Position numbers and translations under genes: made by a program. From an uncultured Pelagibacteraceae bacterium (GTDB taxonomy: Bacteria; Pseudomonadota; Alphaproteobacteria; Pelagibacterales; Pelagibacteraceae): DNA of 64,000 nt. Shown here one piece after another: positions 37,935-46,035 of this stretch. Location of the stretch: assembly GCA_902564385.1 (NCBI GenBank), contig CACFAT010000001.1, positions 62,001 through 126,000 on the forward strand. Direction: 5' to 3'. The notes under the pieces are model-generated. The model saw only the letters and a program-made list of their open reading frames with translations. It did no database searches and was not told the DNA's origin. Within the stretch, counting starts at the first letter, position 1. Every line of letters starts with the position of its first letter.

Positions 37935-38495
37935 TTGAAAAAAATAATATTTTTACTTTTAGTTTTATTTTTTCAAAATTATTCTTTTTCAAAAGATATG
38001 ATATTAGATCAATTAAAAAAACCAAAAATAACAAATCAATCACAAAAATGGAATTTCATCACAGATCAAGTAATGGGAGGTGTTTCAACAGGAAAATTTG
38101 GAGTCGAGAAAGTTGATGGAGTGAAGTGTTATAGAATGACAGGAGATGTATCAACTAAAAATAATGGAGGATTTATACAAATCAAAACAAAATTGATACC
38201 TGAAATTAATAGTAAAAATTATAATGGAATATATTTAAAAGTTTATGGTAATGAAAAAAATTACAACATTCATTTAAGAACCGGTTTGACTGTAGCGCCA
38301 TGGCAGTATTATAGCTACACTTTTGCTACAACAAAAAATTGGAGTGAGATTAGAGTGCCATTTAAACAATTTAAAAAATCTAATTTTTATCAACCAAAAA
38401 GTGTATTAGGACAAAATATAAAATCAGTAGGTTTAGTTGCAGGGTTCGATGATTTTCAATCAGATATTTGCTTAAGTGAAATTGGATTTTATTAA
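37935..38495 (+). CDS. CIA30 (NDUFAF1)-family protein, exported
   Basis: About 186 aa beginning with a TTG at 37935, which gives a clean signal peptide (KKIIFLLLVLFFQNYSFS, cut before KD). An earlier TTG at 37911 would add eight polar residues and overlap the upstream gene. The body shows ITDQVMGGVSTGKF, GGFIQIKTK, GIYLKVYGNEKNYNIHLRT and VPFKQFKKS, the beta-jelly-roll pattern of the CIA30 domain. Mitochondrial CIA30/NDUFAF1 helps assemble complex I. In bacteria such proteins are uncharacterised, and the export signal here does not fit a simple matrix-like role. Confidence 0.8.
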   Translation: MKKIIFLLLVLFFQNYSFSKDMILDQLKKPKITNQSQKWNFITDQVMGGVSTGKFGVEKVDGVKCYRMTGDVSTKNNGGFIQIKTKLIPEINSKNYNGIYLKVYGNEKNYNIHLRTGLTVAPWQYYSYTFATTKNWSEIRVPFKQFKKSNFYQPKSVLGQNIKSVGLVAGFDDFQSDICLSEIGFY

Positions 38496-38496
38496 A

Positions 38497-39087
38497 CTAT
38501 TTAATTAAAAATTCTTCAAGTGTTTTAAATAATGCATTTATATCACCATCATTATTTTGAATAATTGAATTAAATTCTTCTTTTTGAGTTCTTGCTAAGC
38601 TTAATCCTTCAACAATTAAGTCTCTAATTAAAGGTCTATCGGGATTTTTTGTATATATCCTCCAATCTATTTTAACTTGTGGTCTTTTTGATGTAGCCTC
38701 TAAAATACTATTAACTATAGTATACTTTTCATTAATTTTTTTTTGAGAAACAACATTTATTTTAGGGTTTGTATAATCAACCAGTCTACTAGAAAAGCTT
38801 TTTAAAAAATAGCTTCTAAATAGTTTTTGATATTTAGATTTTTGCTCATCATTAATAGATTTCCTATATTTTCCAAGAGTATACATGCCTATACCATTAA
38901 TATCGACACTGCTTTCTGCAATAGCATTTAATTTTATAATTTTTGATTCAACAGGATCATTGCTCGACAATACTGCTGCCGCTTCATCAACTATTTCATT
39001 TATTAATGCACTTGGATCTTTTGCATATAAAATATTATTTAAATTTAATAAAAATAAAAAAATAATTAAATGTTTAATTAATTTCAT
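38497..39087 (-). CDS. mlaC: MlaC/Ttg2D-family periplasmic phospholipid-binding protein
   Basis: 196 aa with a Sec signal peptide (hydrophobic 5-20, cut near LYA-KD). The body contains the family pattern INGIGMYTLGKYRKSINDEQKSKYQKLFRSYFLKSFSSRL in successive short segments, then the VDWRI-type strand (here VKIDWRIYTKN) and SLARTQKEEFNSIIQ, as in MlaC. MlaC shuttles phospholipids between the outer-membrane MlaA complex and the inner-membrane MlaFEDB transporter. It lies just downstream of mlaA (10 nt). mlaFED are not in this window. Confidence 0.9.
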   Translation of the reverse strand: MKLIKHLIIFLFLLNLNNILYAKDPSALINEIVDEAAAVLSSNDPVESKIIKLNAIAESSVDINGIGMYTLGKYRKSINDEQKSKYQKLFRSYFLKSFSSRLVDYTNPKINVVSQKKINEKYTIVNSILEATSKRPQVKIDWRIYTKNPDRPLIRDLIVEGLSLARTQKEEFNSIIQNNDGDINALFKTLEEFLIK

Positions 39088-39097
39088 TTAATTTTGG

Positions 39098-39898
39098 TTA
39101 TTGACTATCTAATTCTTCCCAGTCGTCGTCACTGAGTGTTTCAGTTGTTTTATCAATATTTCTTATTTTTCTATATCTATCTTGCAAATAAAGACTTCTG
39201 ACAGATGCATAAAGGTCAACAGAACTATTTTCAAGACTATCAAAAGACTCTAAATTTTTTGCTCTAAAATCTATTCCACTTAGTAATCTTGATGCATAAT
39301 AGTCTGCCTCAGAAAAATATTGTGTATCATTAACTACAGTCACATTGTACCATGCATCTCCACCGATCAAATTAACTACAGAACCAAGAGAGTCTCTTAC
39401 AGTAGTTGGTCCTAAAACAGGTAAAACAAAATAACAACCTGGACCAGCACCCCAAACTCCTAATGTCTGTCCATAATCCTCCTTATCACGTTTTTTTAAT
39501 CCATAATAAGATGCAACATCGAAAATTCCCGCAATGCCTAAAGTTGAATTAATGATAAATCTTGCAGAATTTACCCCGGCATCTTTGAATTGACCTTGAA
39601 GAACGTTGTTAGGAATTGTTACAACATTACCCAAATTATTTAATGCATTACTAGTTCCAGATCTTATAGGTTGAGGGAACATTCTATATCCTTTAGCAAG
39701 CGGTTTAAAAACAACTTTGTCTAAAGCTTGATTAAATGCAAAAACCCCTCTATTAATTTTTTCAAAACAATCGCCAACTTCCTTGTATCCATTATTATTA
39801 TTTCCATTTAATTTAAGATTTCCATCATCTCCAGCAATTGCAACATTGCTAGTGGATGAAAATAAAATTACAATTAAAATTGCAAGTAGTTTGTTCAT
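39098..39898 (-). CDS. mlaA: MlaA/VacJ-family outer-membrane lipid asymmetry protein
   Basis: 266 aa. The family core is clear: FEKINRGVFAFNQALDK, VLPVLGPTTVRDSLGSVV and the N-terminal GDCFEKINR region. MlaA removes mislocalised phospholipids from the outer leaflet together with porins and hands them to MlaC, encoded next. The signal peptide ends NVAIA-GDDG, a signal peptidase I site, and no lipobox Cys follows, so this copy may not be a lipoprotein as the E. coli one is. A C-terminal acidic tail (TETLSDDDWEELDSQ) is present. Confidence 0.9.
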   Translation of the reverse strand: MNKLLAILIVILFSSTSNVAIAGDDGNLKLNGNNNNGYKEVGDCFEKINRGVFAFNQALDKVVFKPLAKGYRMFPQPIRSGTSNALNNLGNVVTIPNNVLQGQFKDAGVNSARFIINSTLGIAGIFDVASYYGLKKRDKEDYGQTLGVWGAGPGCYFVLPVLGPTTVRDSLGSVVNLIGGDAWYNVTVVNDTQYFSEADYYASRLLSGIDFRAKNLESFDSLENSSVDLYASVRSLYLQDRYRKIRNIDKTTETLSDDDWEELDSQ

Positions 39899-39944
39899 AG
39901 AATTAGTATAAGTATATTATAATTAATATTAATATAAAGATAAA

Positions 39945-40676
39945 TTGTCTGAAATTATGCGTAAAAATGTTGAAAAAATGTCAATAAATTACTCCCCAAA
40001 TTTCGATTTAAAAAAAAGAACTAGGTCAAAGGTGAAGTACTTAATTTTTCATTATACAGGCATGAGATCTGAAAATGCTGCAATAAAGAAACTAACAAGC
40101 AAAAGCTCAAAAGTAAGTTGTCATTATTTAATAAAAAAAAATGGAGCAATAATAAAAATTGTTCCAGATTTATATATTGCATGGCATGCTGGAATTTCGT
40201 CATGGAAAAAAGATAAATCTCTTAACTCAAATTCTATAGGAATAGAGATTTCCAACCCAGGACATGATTATAAATATGAGAACTTTAATCAAAAACAGAT
40301 TACCTCGATTATCAACTTGTCAAAAAATTTGAAAAGGAAATATAAAATCAAAAAAGAAAATATTTTAGGACATTCTGATATTGCTCCTTTAAGAAAAAAA
40401 GATCCTGGTGAAAAATTTCCATGGAAATTGTTAAATAAAAAAAAAATATGTTTATGGCATAATTTAAGTGAAAAAAATTGCAAAAAATTAAGAGGTGTAA
40501 AAATATACAATAGTGGTAATTTTTTTCAGTTATTATTTAAGTTTGGTTATAAATCTACAAATGATAAAAATGAGAAAATCAAAATTTATAAAAATTTTCA
40601 AAGAAGGTTTAGACCACAATTAATTAGCAGTATCGTTGATCAAGAGACTTATGCAATTTTAAAATCCTTGGTTTAA
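39945..40676 (+). CDS. ampD: N-acetylmuramoyl-L-alanine amidase, AmpD type (Amidase_2)
   Basis: 243 aa zinc amidase that cuts the muramyl-peptide bond. Zinc ligands fit H36 in LIFHYTGMRS, a second His in ENILGHSDIAP and the Asp in KKDPGEKFPW; the SCHYLIKKNGAI and NSIGIEISNPGHDY segments are typical. There is no signal peptide, which suggests cytoplasmic recycling of 1,6-anhydro-muropeptides as in AmpD. The C-terminal part (about 170-243) resembles a peptidoglycan-binding helical domain. The start is uncertain: TTG 39945, ATG 39957 or ATG 39978. Confidence 0.88.
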   Translation: MSEIMRKNVEKMSINYSPNFDLKKRTRSKVKYLIFHYTGMRSENAAIKKLTSKSSKVSCHYLIKKNGAIIKIVPDLYIAWHAGISSWKKDKSLNSNSIGIEISNPGHDYKYENFNQKQITSIINLSKNLKRKYKIKKENILGHSDIAPLRKKDPGEKFPWKLLNKKKICLWHNLSEKNCKKLRGVKIYNSGNFFQLLFKFGYKSTNDKNEKIKIYKNFQRRFRPQLISSIVDQETYAILKSLV

Positions 40677-40726
40677 TTGAATTAAAAATAGTTGAAATTT
40701 AATAAAAATAGAATAATTCTTTATCT

Positions 40727-41082
40727 GCCAGATAAATGACTTATCGCTTTAATTTATTAAAGAGGAAAGTCCGGGCTCTACAAAGACACAGTGCCAGTTA
40801 ACAGCTGGCGGGGGAAACCCCAGGGATAGTGCCACAGAAAATAAACCGCCTTATCAAGGCAAGGGTGAAAAGGTGTGGTAAGAGCACACCGGCTAAGTTG
40901 GTAACAGCTAGCGCATGGAAAACCCCACTGGGAGCAAGACTGAGTAGAGATGACATTGTTAGAAATAACTAAAAGCAGTCTTTGGCTAGTCATCAGGGTT
41001 AGTTGCTTGAGCTTTAAAGTGATTTAAAGCCTAGATAAATGATAAGTTTAAATGACAGAACCCGGCTTATAGTTTATCTGGC
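40727..41082 (+). ncRNA. rnpB: RNase P RNA, class A
   Basis: Catalytic RNA that trims tRNA 5' leaders. Outer helix P1 is GCCAGATAAA (40727-40736) with TTTATCTGGC (41073-41082). Conserved core boxes are GAGGAAAGTCCGGGCTC near 40761-40777, GGGAAACCCC-type stems, and ACAGAACCCGGCTTATAG near 41055-41072, which closes the P4 pseudoknot region. The length is about 356 nt. TTGAAA (40692-40697) and TAATTC (40714-40719) could be its promoter. No strong terminator hairpin follows. Confidence 0.95.
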
Positions 41083-41146
41083 ATTTCATTAAAATAAATC
41101 CAAATAATTACTAAATTTTTGTATTTGAGTTCAATAATATTAGCTA

Positions 41147-41175
41147 TTGACGCGTTGTTATAAAACCCATATTAT
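41147..41175 (+). promoter_or_regulatory. promoter of the mraZ-led division and cell-wall cluster
   Basis: -35 TTGACG (41147-41152), 17-bp spacer, -10 TATTAT (41170-41175), predicted start near 41182, 28 nt before the mraZ ATG. The -10 element lies between and partly within the MraZ boxes, which fits repression by MraZ. Confidence 0.7.
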
Positions 41176-41189
41176 CCCATAAAAACCCA
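41165..41189 (-). promoter_or_regulatory. MraZ operator: three TGGG-type boxes at 10-bp spacing
   Basis: On the minus strand the boxes read TGGGT, TGGGA and TGGGT, that is ACCCA at 41165-41169, TCCCA at 41175-41179 and ACCCA at 41185-41189 on the plus strand, each separated by exactly 5 bp. MraZ is known to bind repeats of TGGGN separated by 5 nt upstream of its own operon. Here they cover the -10 and transcription start. Confidence 0.8.
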
Positions 41190-41209
41190 AATTAAGGATA
41201 ATATGGTTT

Positions 41210-41665
41210 ATGTTTTTATCTACCTACGAAAACAAATTGGACAAAAAAGGAAGGGTTTCAGTGCCTGCATCATATAGATCATATTTATCAAACATAGGTT
41301 ATAATGGCATAATTTGTTATCCATCATTTAACAATCTATGTATTGAGGCATGGCCTCAAGATCGAATAGAAAAAATTTCAAATGCAATTGACTCACTCAA
41401 CCCTTTTGAAGAAAAAAAAGATTATTTTGCAACTTCTATATTATCTGAAAGTACAAATTTACAATTTGACAGTGAAGGACGGGTTCAAATAACTACAAAA
41501 TTATTAAAACATGCAAAAATTAAGAATAGCATGTTATTTGTTGGTCAAGGTAGAACATTTCAAATCTGGGAACCAACACATTTTGAAAAATTTAGGGCAA
41601 ACGCTAGGAAAAAATCTAATATTAATCGAGCAAGTCTTAAATGGGAAAAGCAATTTAATAACTAA
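41210..41665 (+). CDS. mraZ: MraZ transcriptional regulator (SpoVT-AbrB fold)
   Basis: 151 aa repressor of the division and cell-wall cluster. It has two SpoVT-AbrB repeats, each with the DxxGR signature: [15 protein letters not shown] near the N-terminus and [15 protein letters not shown] in the second half. In E. coli it forms a ring-like oligomer and binds its own promoter. The ATG at 41210 is preceded by AAGGATAAT; an earlier ATG at 41203 is out of frame. It is followed by ftsZ after 13 nt, not by rsmH as usual. Confidence 0.95.
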   Translation: MFLSTYENKLDKKGRVSVPASYRSYLSNIGYNGIICYPSFNNLCIEAWPQDRIEKISNAIDSLNPFEEKKDYFATSILSESTNLQFDSEGRVQITTKLLKHAKIKNSMLFVGQGRTFQIWEPTHFEKFRANARKKSNINRASLKWEKQFNN

Positions 41666-41678
41666 AAAGGGGAAAAAT

Positions 41679-43124
41679 ATGACAATAAACTTTAAAACAC
41701 CAGATATAAAAGAACTGAAACCTAGAATTCTAGTATTAGGCGTAGGAGGAGCGGGTGGAAATGCAATCAATGGAATGATTGATGCTGGCTTACAAGGTGT
41801 AGAGTTTATTGCAGTAAATACCGATGCTCAAGATTTAAGATTAAGTAAGGCACAAACAAAAATACAAATGGGATTAAATTTAACTAAAGGACTAGGAGCA
41901 GGTGCAAAACTAGATATAGGTCAAGCTGCTGCAGACGAGTCTTTAAATGAAATTGTAAATATATTGCAGGGTGCAAATATGGTTTTCATTACAGCCGGAA
42001 TGGGTGGCGGAACTGGAACTGGATCTGCTCATGTAATTGCTAGAGCTGCAAAAGAACTCAATATATTAACAGTCGGGGTTATAACTCTACCATTCTTATA
42101 TGAGGGCCCTTCAAGAATGAGAAAAGCGCAACAAGGCTTAGAAGAACTTCGAAAACATGTTGATACTATTATAGTTGTTCCAAATCAAAATTTATTCAAG
42201 ATTGCAAGTGAACAAACAACTTTTGAAGAATCTTTTGCTTTATCAAATGATGTTTTGCTTCATGGTGTTCAAAGTATAACTGATTTAATGGTTAGACCAG
42301 GGCTTATAAATCTTGATTTTGCTGATGTTGAAACTGTTATGAGTTCAATGGGCAAAGCTATGATGGGCACAGGTCAAGCCGAAGGAGAAGGAAGAGCTGT
42401 CAAAGCTGCAGAGTCAGCAATTAATAATCCATTGATTGACGATTATTCTTTAAAAGGGGCAAAAGGACTTTTGGTTAATATCACTGGAGGTAAGGATTTG
42501 AAATTATTTGAAGTAGATGAAGCTGTGAATAAAGTAAGAGCTGAAGTCGATCCAGAGGCAGAATTAATTATAGGAGCTATAACGGATGATAGTTTGGATG
42601 GATTAATGAGAGTTTCAATCGTTGCTACTGCATTAGATGGACAACAACCTGAGCCTAAATCAGTAATTAACATGGTGCATAGAATTCAAAATAGAAATCC
42701 AGGTTATTCTGAGTTTTCAAATTCTGCATCAACTCAATCTTTCCAATTTACAAATAATAATTCAATTATTACTAATGGAGCTAACGCTCTTAAAATAGAG
42801 GTAGAAGAGAAAAATGAAGAATTGAGTTCTAAAAGTATAGATACTAATTATGCAAATGAGTCATCAAGCTCTCTAAATGGTGACGATTTAGTTCAAACTG
42901 AAGCACCCGTAGCTAGCTCAGTAAATTCTGAATTTGAAAACAATATAGATGAGCAAGTATCTGAAAATAATGGTTTGGAGAATTTTGAGTTAAGTGATGA
43001 TGATACCCCAGAGCTATTTAATTCAGATGCTAACGAGGAGCTATCTACTTCACCACAAGAGATAAACTCAGAGGATGAAGAAGATTTAGAAATTCCAGCA
43101 TTTTTGAGAAGACAAAAGAATTAA
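41679..43124 (+). CDS. ftsZ: cell division GTPase FtsZ
   Basis: Tubulin-like GTPase that builds the Z-ring. Seen are the N-terminal [15 protein letters not shown], the tubulin signature GGGTGTGSA, the T7 synergy loop region ([11 protein letters not shown]) and the C-terminal grappling peptide [10 protein letters not shown], which binds FtsA and other tethers. A linker of about 145 residues rich in Asn, Ser, Glu and Asp separates it from the core. The ATG at 41679 is preceded by AAGGGGAA, one of the better ribosome sites in the window. Length 481 aa. Its place between mraZ and rsmH is unusual. Confidence 0.97.
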   Translation: MTINFKTPDIKELKPRILVLGVGGAGGNAINGMIDAGLQGVEFIAVNTDAQDLRLSKAQTKIQMGLNLTKGLGAGAKLDIGQAAADESLNEIVNILQGANMVFITAGMGGGTGTGSAHVIARAAKELNILTVGVITLPFLYEGPSRMRKAQQGLEELRKHVDTIIVVPNQNLFKIASEQTTFEESFALSNDVLLHGVQSITDLMVRPGLINLDFADVETVMSSMGKAMMGTGQAEGEGRAVKAAESAINNPLIDDYSLKGAKGLLVNITGGKDLKLFEVDEAVNKVRAEVDPEAELIIGAITDDSLDGLMRVSIVATALDGQQPEPKSVINMVHRIQNRNPGYSEFSNSASTQSFQFTNNNSIITNGANALKIEVEEKNEELSSKSIDTNYANESSSSLNGDDLVQTEAPVASSVNSEFENNIDEQVSENNGLENFELSDDDTPELFNSDANEELSTSPQEINSEDEEDLEIPAFLRRQKN

Positions 43125-43142
43125 TGGTCTTCAAAAAAATAA

Positions 43143-44135
43143 ATGAATGCCACCATAAATCTGGAAAAACATTTTCCAGTATTACTAAACGAATTAGTTA
43201 GTATTATTTCCCCTCTTTATGGTGGCACATTTATCGATTGCACATTTGGTGCAGGTGGTTATTCAAAAAAGATTTTAGAGAACAACCTAAATAATATAAT
43301 AGCATTAGATAGAGATAATTCTGTTAATAGAATAGCTAATCAATTCCACACAAAATATAAAAAAAGATTTAAATTTTATAACAAAAAATTTTCAGATATC
43401 GATCAAATAAAGGAAGATAATATTAAAGCAATTATTTTTGATCTGGGATATTCATTAAATCAGATTTCTGATCTAAGTAGAGGTATTTCTTTTAATAGTA
43501 AAGGCAAACTAGACATGAGAATGGGATTAAATGATTTTTCCTGTGATGATGTAATCTCAAAAATGAGCCAACAAAGTCTTTTTAAAATTTTCAAGTATTT
43601 TGGCGATGAAAAATATGCAAAACCGATATCAAAAAAAATAGCACAATTAAGAAAAAATAAAAATATAAAAACTGAAAATTTGGTAGAAATAATTGAAGGT
43701 ATAAAAAAAAAGAAAAGTGGAAAAAATAAATCCACTAAGGTTTTTCAAGCTCTTAGAATTTTCGTAAATAAAGAGATAACTGAGCTGATGTATGGTTTAA
43801 TAAAAGCCTATAATATTTTGCCAGTTGGTGGAGTTATAGCAGTTGTTACTTTTCATTCTATCGAGGATAAAATAGTAAAATTTTTTTTTAAAGAATACTC
43901 AGAAGTAAAAAATTCTTCTAGGTATCTACCAAAAAGTACTTCAACTAAAAAATATTTTAATTTAACCAAAAAAAAACCAATAACTCCGTCATCCAGCGAG
44001 ATTAACATTAATCCTCCCTCAAGATCAGCAAAACTTAGATTTGCATACAAATTAGAGAATGGATGTAACTTCAAAAAATTTGTTAGTAATTTTAATTACT
44101 TAAAAGATATAGAAAATTTGAACTTTGATGCATAA
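43143..44135 (+). CDS. rsmH: 16S rRNA (cytosine-1402 N4)-methyltransferase RsmH (MraW)
   Basis: Methylates N4 of C1402 in the ribosomal P site. The family start is HFPVLLNELVSII, followed by the SAM site FIDCTFGAGGYSKKI, ALDRD, FDLGYSLNQI, GKLDMRMG and the C-terminal VVTFHSIEDKIVK and NPPSRSAKLRFA. The length of 330 aa is normal. It lies 18 nt after ftsZ and overlaps the ftsL start. Confidence 0.96.
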   Translation: MNATINLEKHFPVLLNELVSIISPLYGGTFIDCTFGAGGYSKKILENNLNNIIALDRDNSVNRIANQFHTKYKKRFKFYNKKFSDIDQIKEDNIKAIIFDLGYSLNQISDLSRGISFNSKGKLDMRMGLNDFSCDDVISKMSQQSLFKIFKYFGDEKYAKPISKKIAQLRKNKNIKTENLVEIIEGIKKKKSGKNKSTKVFQALRIFVNKEITELMYGLIKAYNILPVGGVIAVVTFHSIEDKIVKFFFKEYSEVKNSSRYLPKSTSTKKYFNLTKKKPITPSSSEININPPSRSAKLRFAYKLENGCNFKKFVSNFNYLKDIENLNFDA

Positions 44136-44400
44136 AAAAACTCTTTTATTTATACCAATTATTATTCTTATAATTTCAACTGCTTTTACGAAAAATTCGA
44201 CAAAAAAACTTGATAAACAAATTTTTGAAATTCAAGAAGATATAAGAGCTCTCAATGATATTTATGAGTTAGTTTTATTTGATTATAATTATCTTACATC
44301 ACCAAATAAGTTAATGGAATATTCCAAGATATATTTTGATAAAGAATTAAAAAAAAAAAAAATTACAGATTTAAAAATTTTTAAATTTAATAATGAATAA
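44128..44400 (+). CDS. ftsL: FtsL-like bitopic division protein
   Basis: 90 aa with one N-terminal transmembrane helix (about 4-19) and a short coiled-coil region (KKLDKQIFEIQEDIRALNDIY). This topology, size and position between rsmH and ftsI are the usual basis for calling FtsL, which links FtsQ and FtsB to FtsW/FtsI; sequence conservation in this family is low. The ATG at 44128 overlaps the rsmH stop by 8 nt; a TTG one codon upstream is less likely. The 3' end overlaps ftsI by 8 nt. Confidence 0.78.
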   Translation: MHKKTLLFIPIIILIISTAFTKNSTKKLDKQIFEIQEDIRALNDIYELVLFDYNYLTSPNKLMEYSKIYFDKELKKKKITDLKIFKFNNE

Positions 44401-46024
44401 TATTGACGAAAATTTCAAATTTGAAGCAAATAGATCAAATTTAAAAATATCTTTTGAACGAATAGCGTTTATTTTCTTCATATTTTTTATAATTACAATA
44501 ATTTTTACCTCTAAAACTATCTATTTAGGATTTAAGAAAACAAACCAAACTCAAACTGTAAAAGAAAAAGAGAAATATAGAGCATCTATCATGGATAGAA
44601 ATGGAAATATTATTGCTAAAACTGTGCGTGTGACAAATTTGGGCATAAATCCTAATCAAGTTATTAACAAAGAAAAATTATTAATTTCTTTGAAATTAAT
44701 ATTTCCTGAAAAGAATTTTGAAAAGGAAATCAATGGAAAAAAATTTTTTTATGTTAAAAAGAAAATATCTCCAACAAAACTTGAAAAAATAAAACTACTG
44801 GGAGAAAAATCGTTTAAAAAGGAAGAAAATATTACTCGTGTTTATCCTAACGGTAATCTTTTCAGTCATATATTGGGACAGATTGATACAGATAATAATG
44901 GTGTGTCTGGTATAGAAAAATCTTTTGATTATGAATTAACAACTTCAAACAAGCCATTAAAACTTTCTTTAGATACTGAAATACAATATTTGATAAGAGA
45001 AGAATTGATAAAATTTCAAGAAATTTTTAATAGTTATGGAAGTACAGCTATTTTAATGAACATTAACAGCGGCGAGATTATCTCGATGGTTTCTATACCA
45101 GATTTTGATTTAAATAAAAGAGAAGATATTTCTGATAAAAAATTTATAAACAGATCCACAAAAGGTGTTTATGAACTTGGATCAGTTTTTAAAACATTTA
45201 CACTGGCAGCTGGGCTTCAAGAAAATGTTATCCAAGAAGATACCCTTTTTGAAAATCTACCAAAAAAAATAAAATGTGCAGGAAGGTCAATTTCTGAATA
45301 TGATATGGATATTCCATCTAGTCTTACTGCAGAAGAAATATTAATTAGATCTGGAAATATTGGTTCAATCAAAATTGCTCAGAAAGTCGGTTTAGAAAAT
45401 TTTAAAGATTTTCTAGAAAATTTAGATTTATTAAATAAAATACAATTTGATATTGAAGAAGTTGGAAATCCAATTCCGTTTAAATGGGGAAAATGTAAAT
45501 TAGCTACATCAGCATATGGTCATGGTATAACAACCACACCACTTCAACTTGCAAAAGCCTATGCAATAATTGCAAATGGTGGATATAAAATAAAACCAAC
45601 TTTAATTAAAAAAGAGAATAATTCAAAAAGAGGTGAGCAAATAATTACACAAGAAAATTCCAATAAAATTAACGAAATATTAAGAAAAATTGTAACATCC
45701 GAACAGGGCACAGCTAATTTAGCAAATATTGCCGGTTATGAAATTGCTGGAAAAACGGGAACAGCTCAAAAATCTATAAAGGGTAAATATTCAAAAAAAA
45801 AAATAAATACTTTTGCTTCAATTTTTCCAATATCTTCTCCAAAATATGTTTTAATTGTTTTGTTAGATGAACCAAAATTGAGTGAAACTTATATTTATGA
45901 ATATAATGATGGTAAAAAAAGGAAGATAATAGGTACACCTTTTAATACTGCTGGCTGGACTTCTGTCGAGGTTGCCAAAAATATAATTGAAAAAATCGGG
46001 CCTATTTTAGCCATAAAATATTAA
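44393..46024 (+). CDS. ftsI: septal peptidoglycan transpeptidase FtsI (PBP3)
   Basis: Class B penicillin-binding protein that cross-links septal peptidoglycan. It has one N-terminal membrane helix (about 22-44), the class B module with RASIMDRNGNIIAK, and the transpeptidase with SVFK (S-x2-K nucleophile motif, within ELGSVFKTFTLA), SGN (RSGNIGSIKIA) and KTGT (AGKTGTAQKS). The 543 aa length is close to the usual size. It overlaps ftsL and precedes murE-murF by 11 nt. Confidence 0.95.
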   Translation: MNNIDENFKFEANRSNLKISFERIAFIFFIFFIITIIFTSKTIYLGFKKTNQTQTVKEKEKYRASIMDRNGNIIAKTVRVTNLGINPNQVINKEKLLISLKLIFPEKNFEKEINGKKFFYVKKKISPTKLEKIKLLGEKSFKKEENITRVYPNGNLFSHILGQIDTDNNGVSGIEKSFDYELTTSNKPLKLSLDTEIQYLIREELIKFQEIFNSYGSTAILMNINSGEIISMVSIPDFDLNKREDISDKKFINRSTKGVYELGSVFKTFTLAAGLQENVIQEDTLFENLPKKIKCAGRSISEYDMDIPSSLTAEEILIRSGNIGSIKIAQKVGLENFKDFLENLDLLNKIQFDIEEVGNPIPFKWGKCKLATSAYGHGITTTPLQLAKAYAIIANGGYKIKPTLIKKENNSKRGEQIITQENSNKINEILRKIVTSEQGTANLANIAGYEIAGKTGTAQKSIKGKYSKKKINTFASIFPISSPKYVLIVLLDEPKLSETYIYEYNDGKKRKIIGTPFNTAGWTSVEVAKNIIEKIGPILAIKY

Positions 46025-46035
46025 GAAATTTCATA

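Noticed and set aside
40778..40993. 71-codon open frame on - inside the RNase P RNA region
   Set aside because: The region has the conserved RNase P core and P1 pairing; the frame is incidental.
41511..41678. Extension of the ftsZ frame into mraZ
   Set aside because: It overlaps mraZ; the FtsZ family start and a good ribosome site are at 41679.
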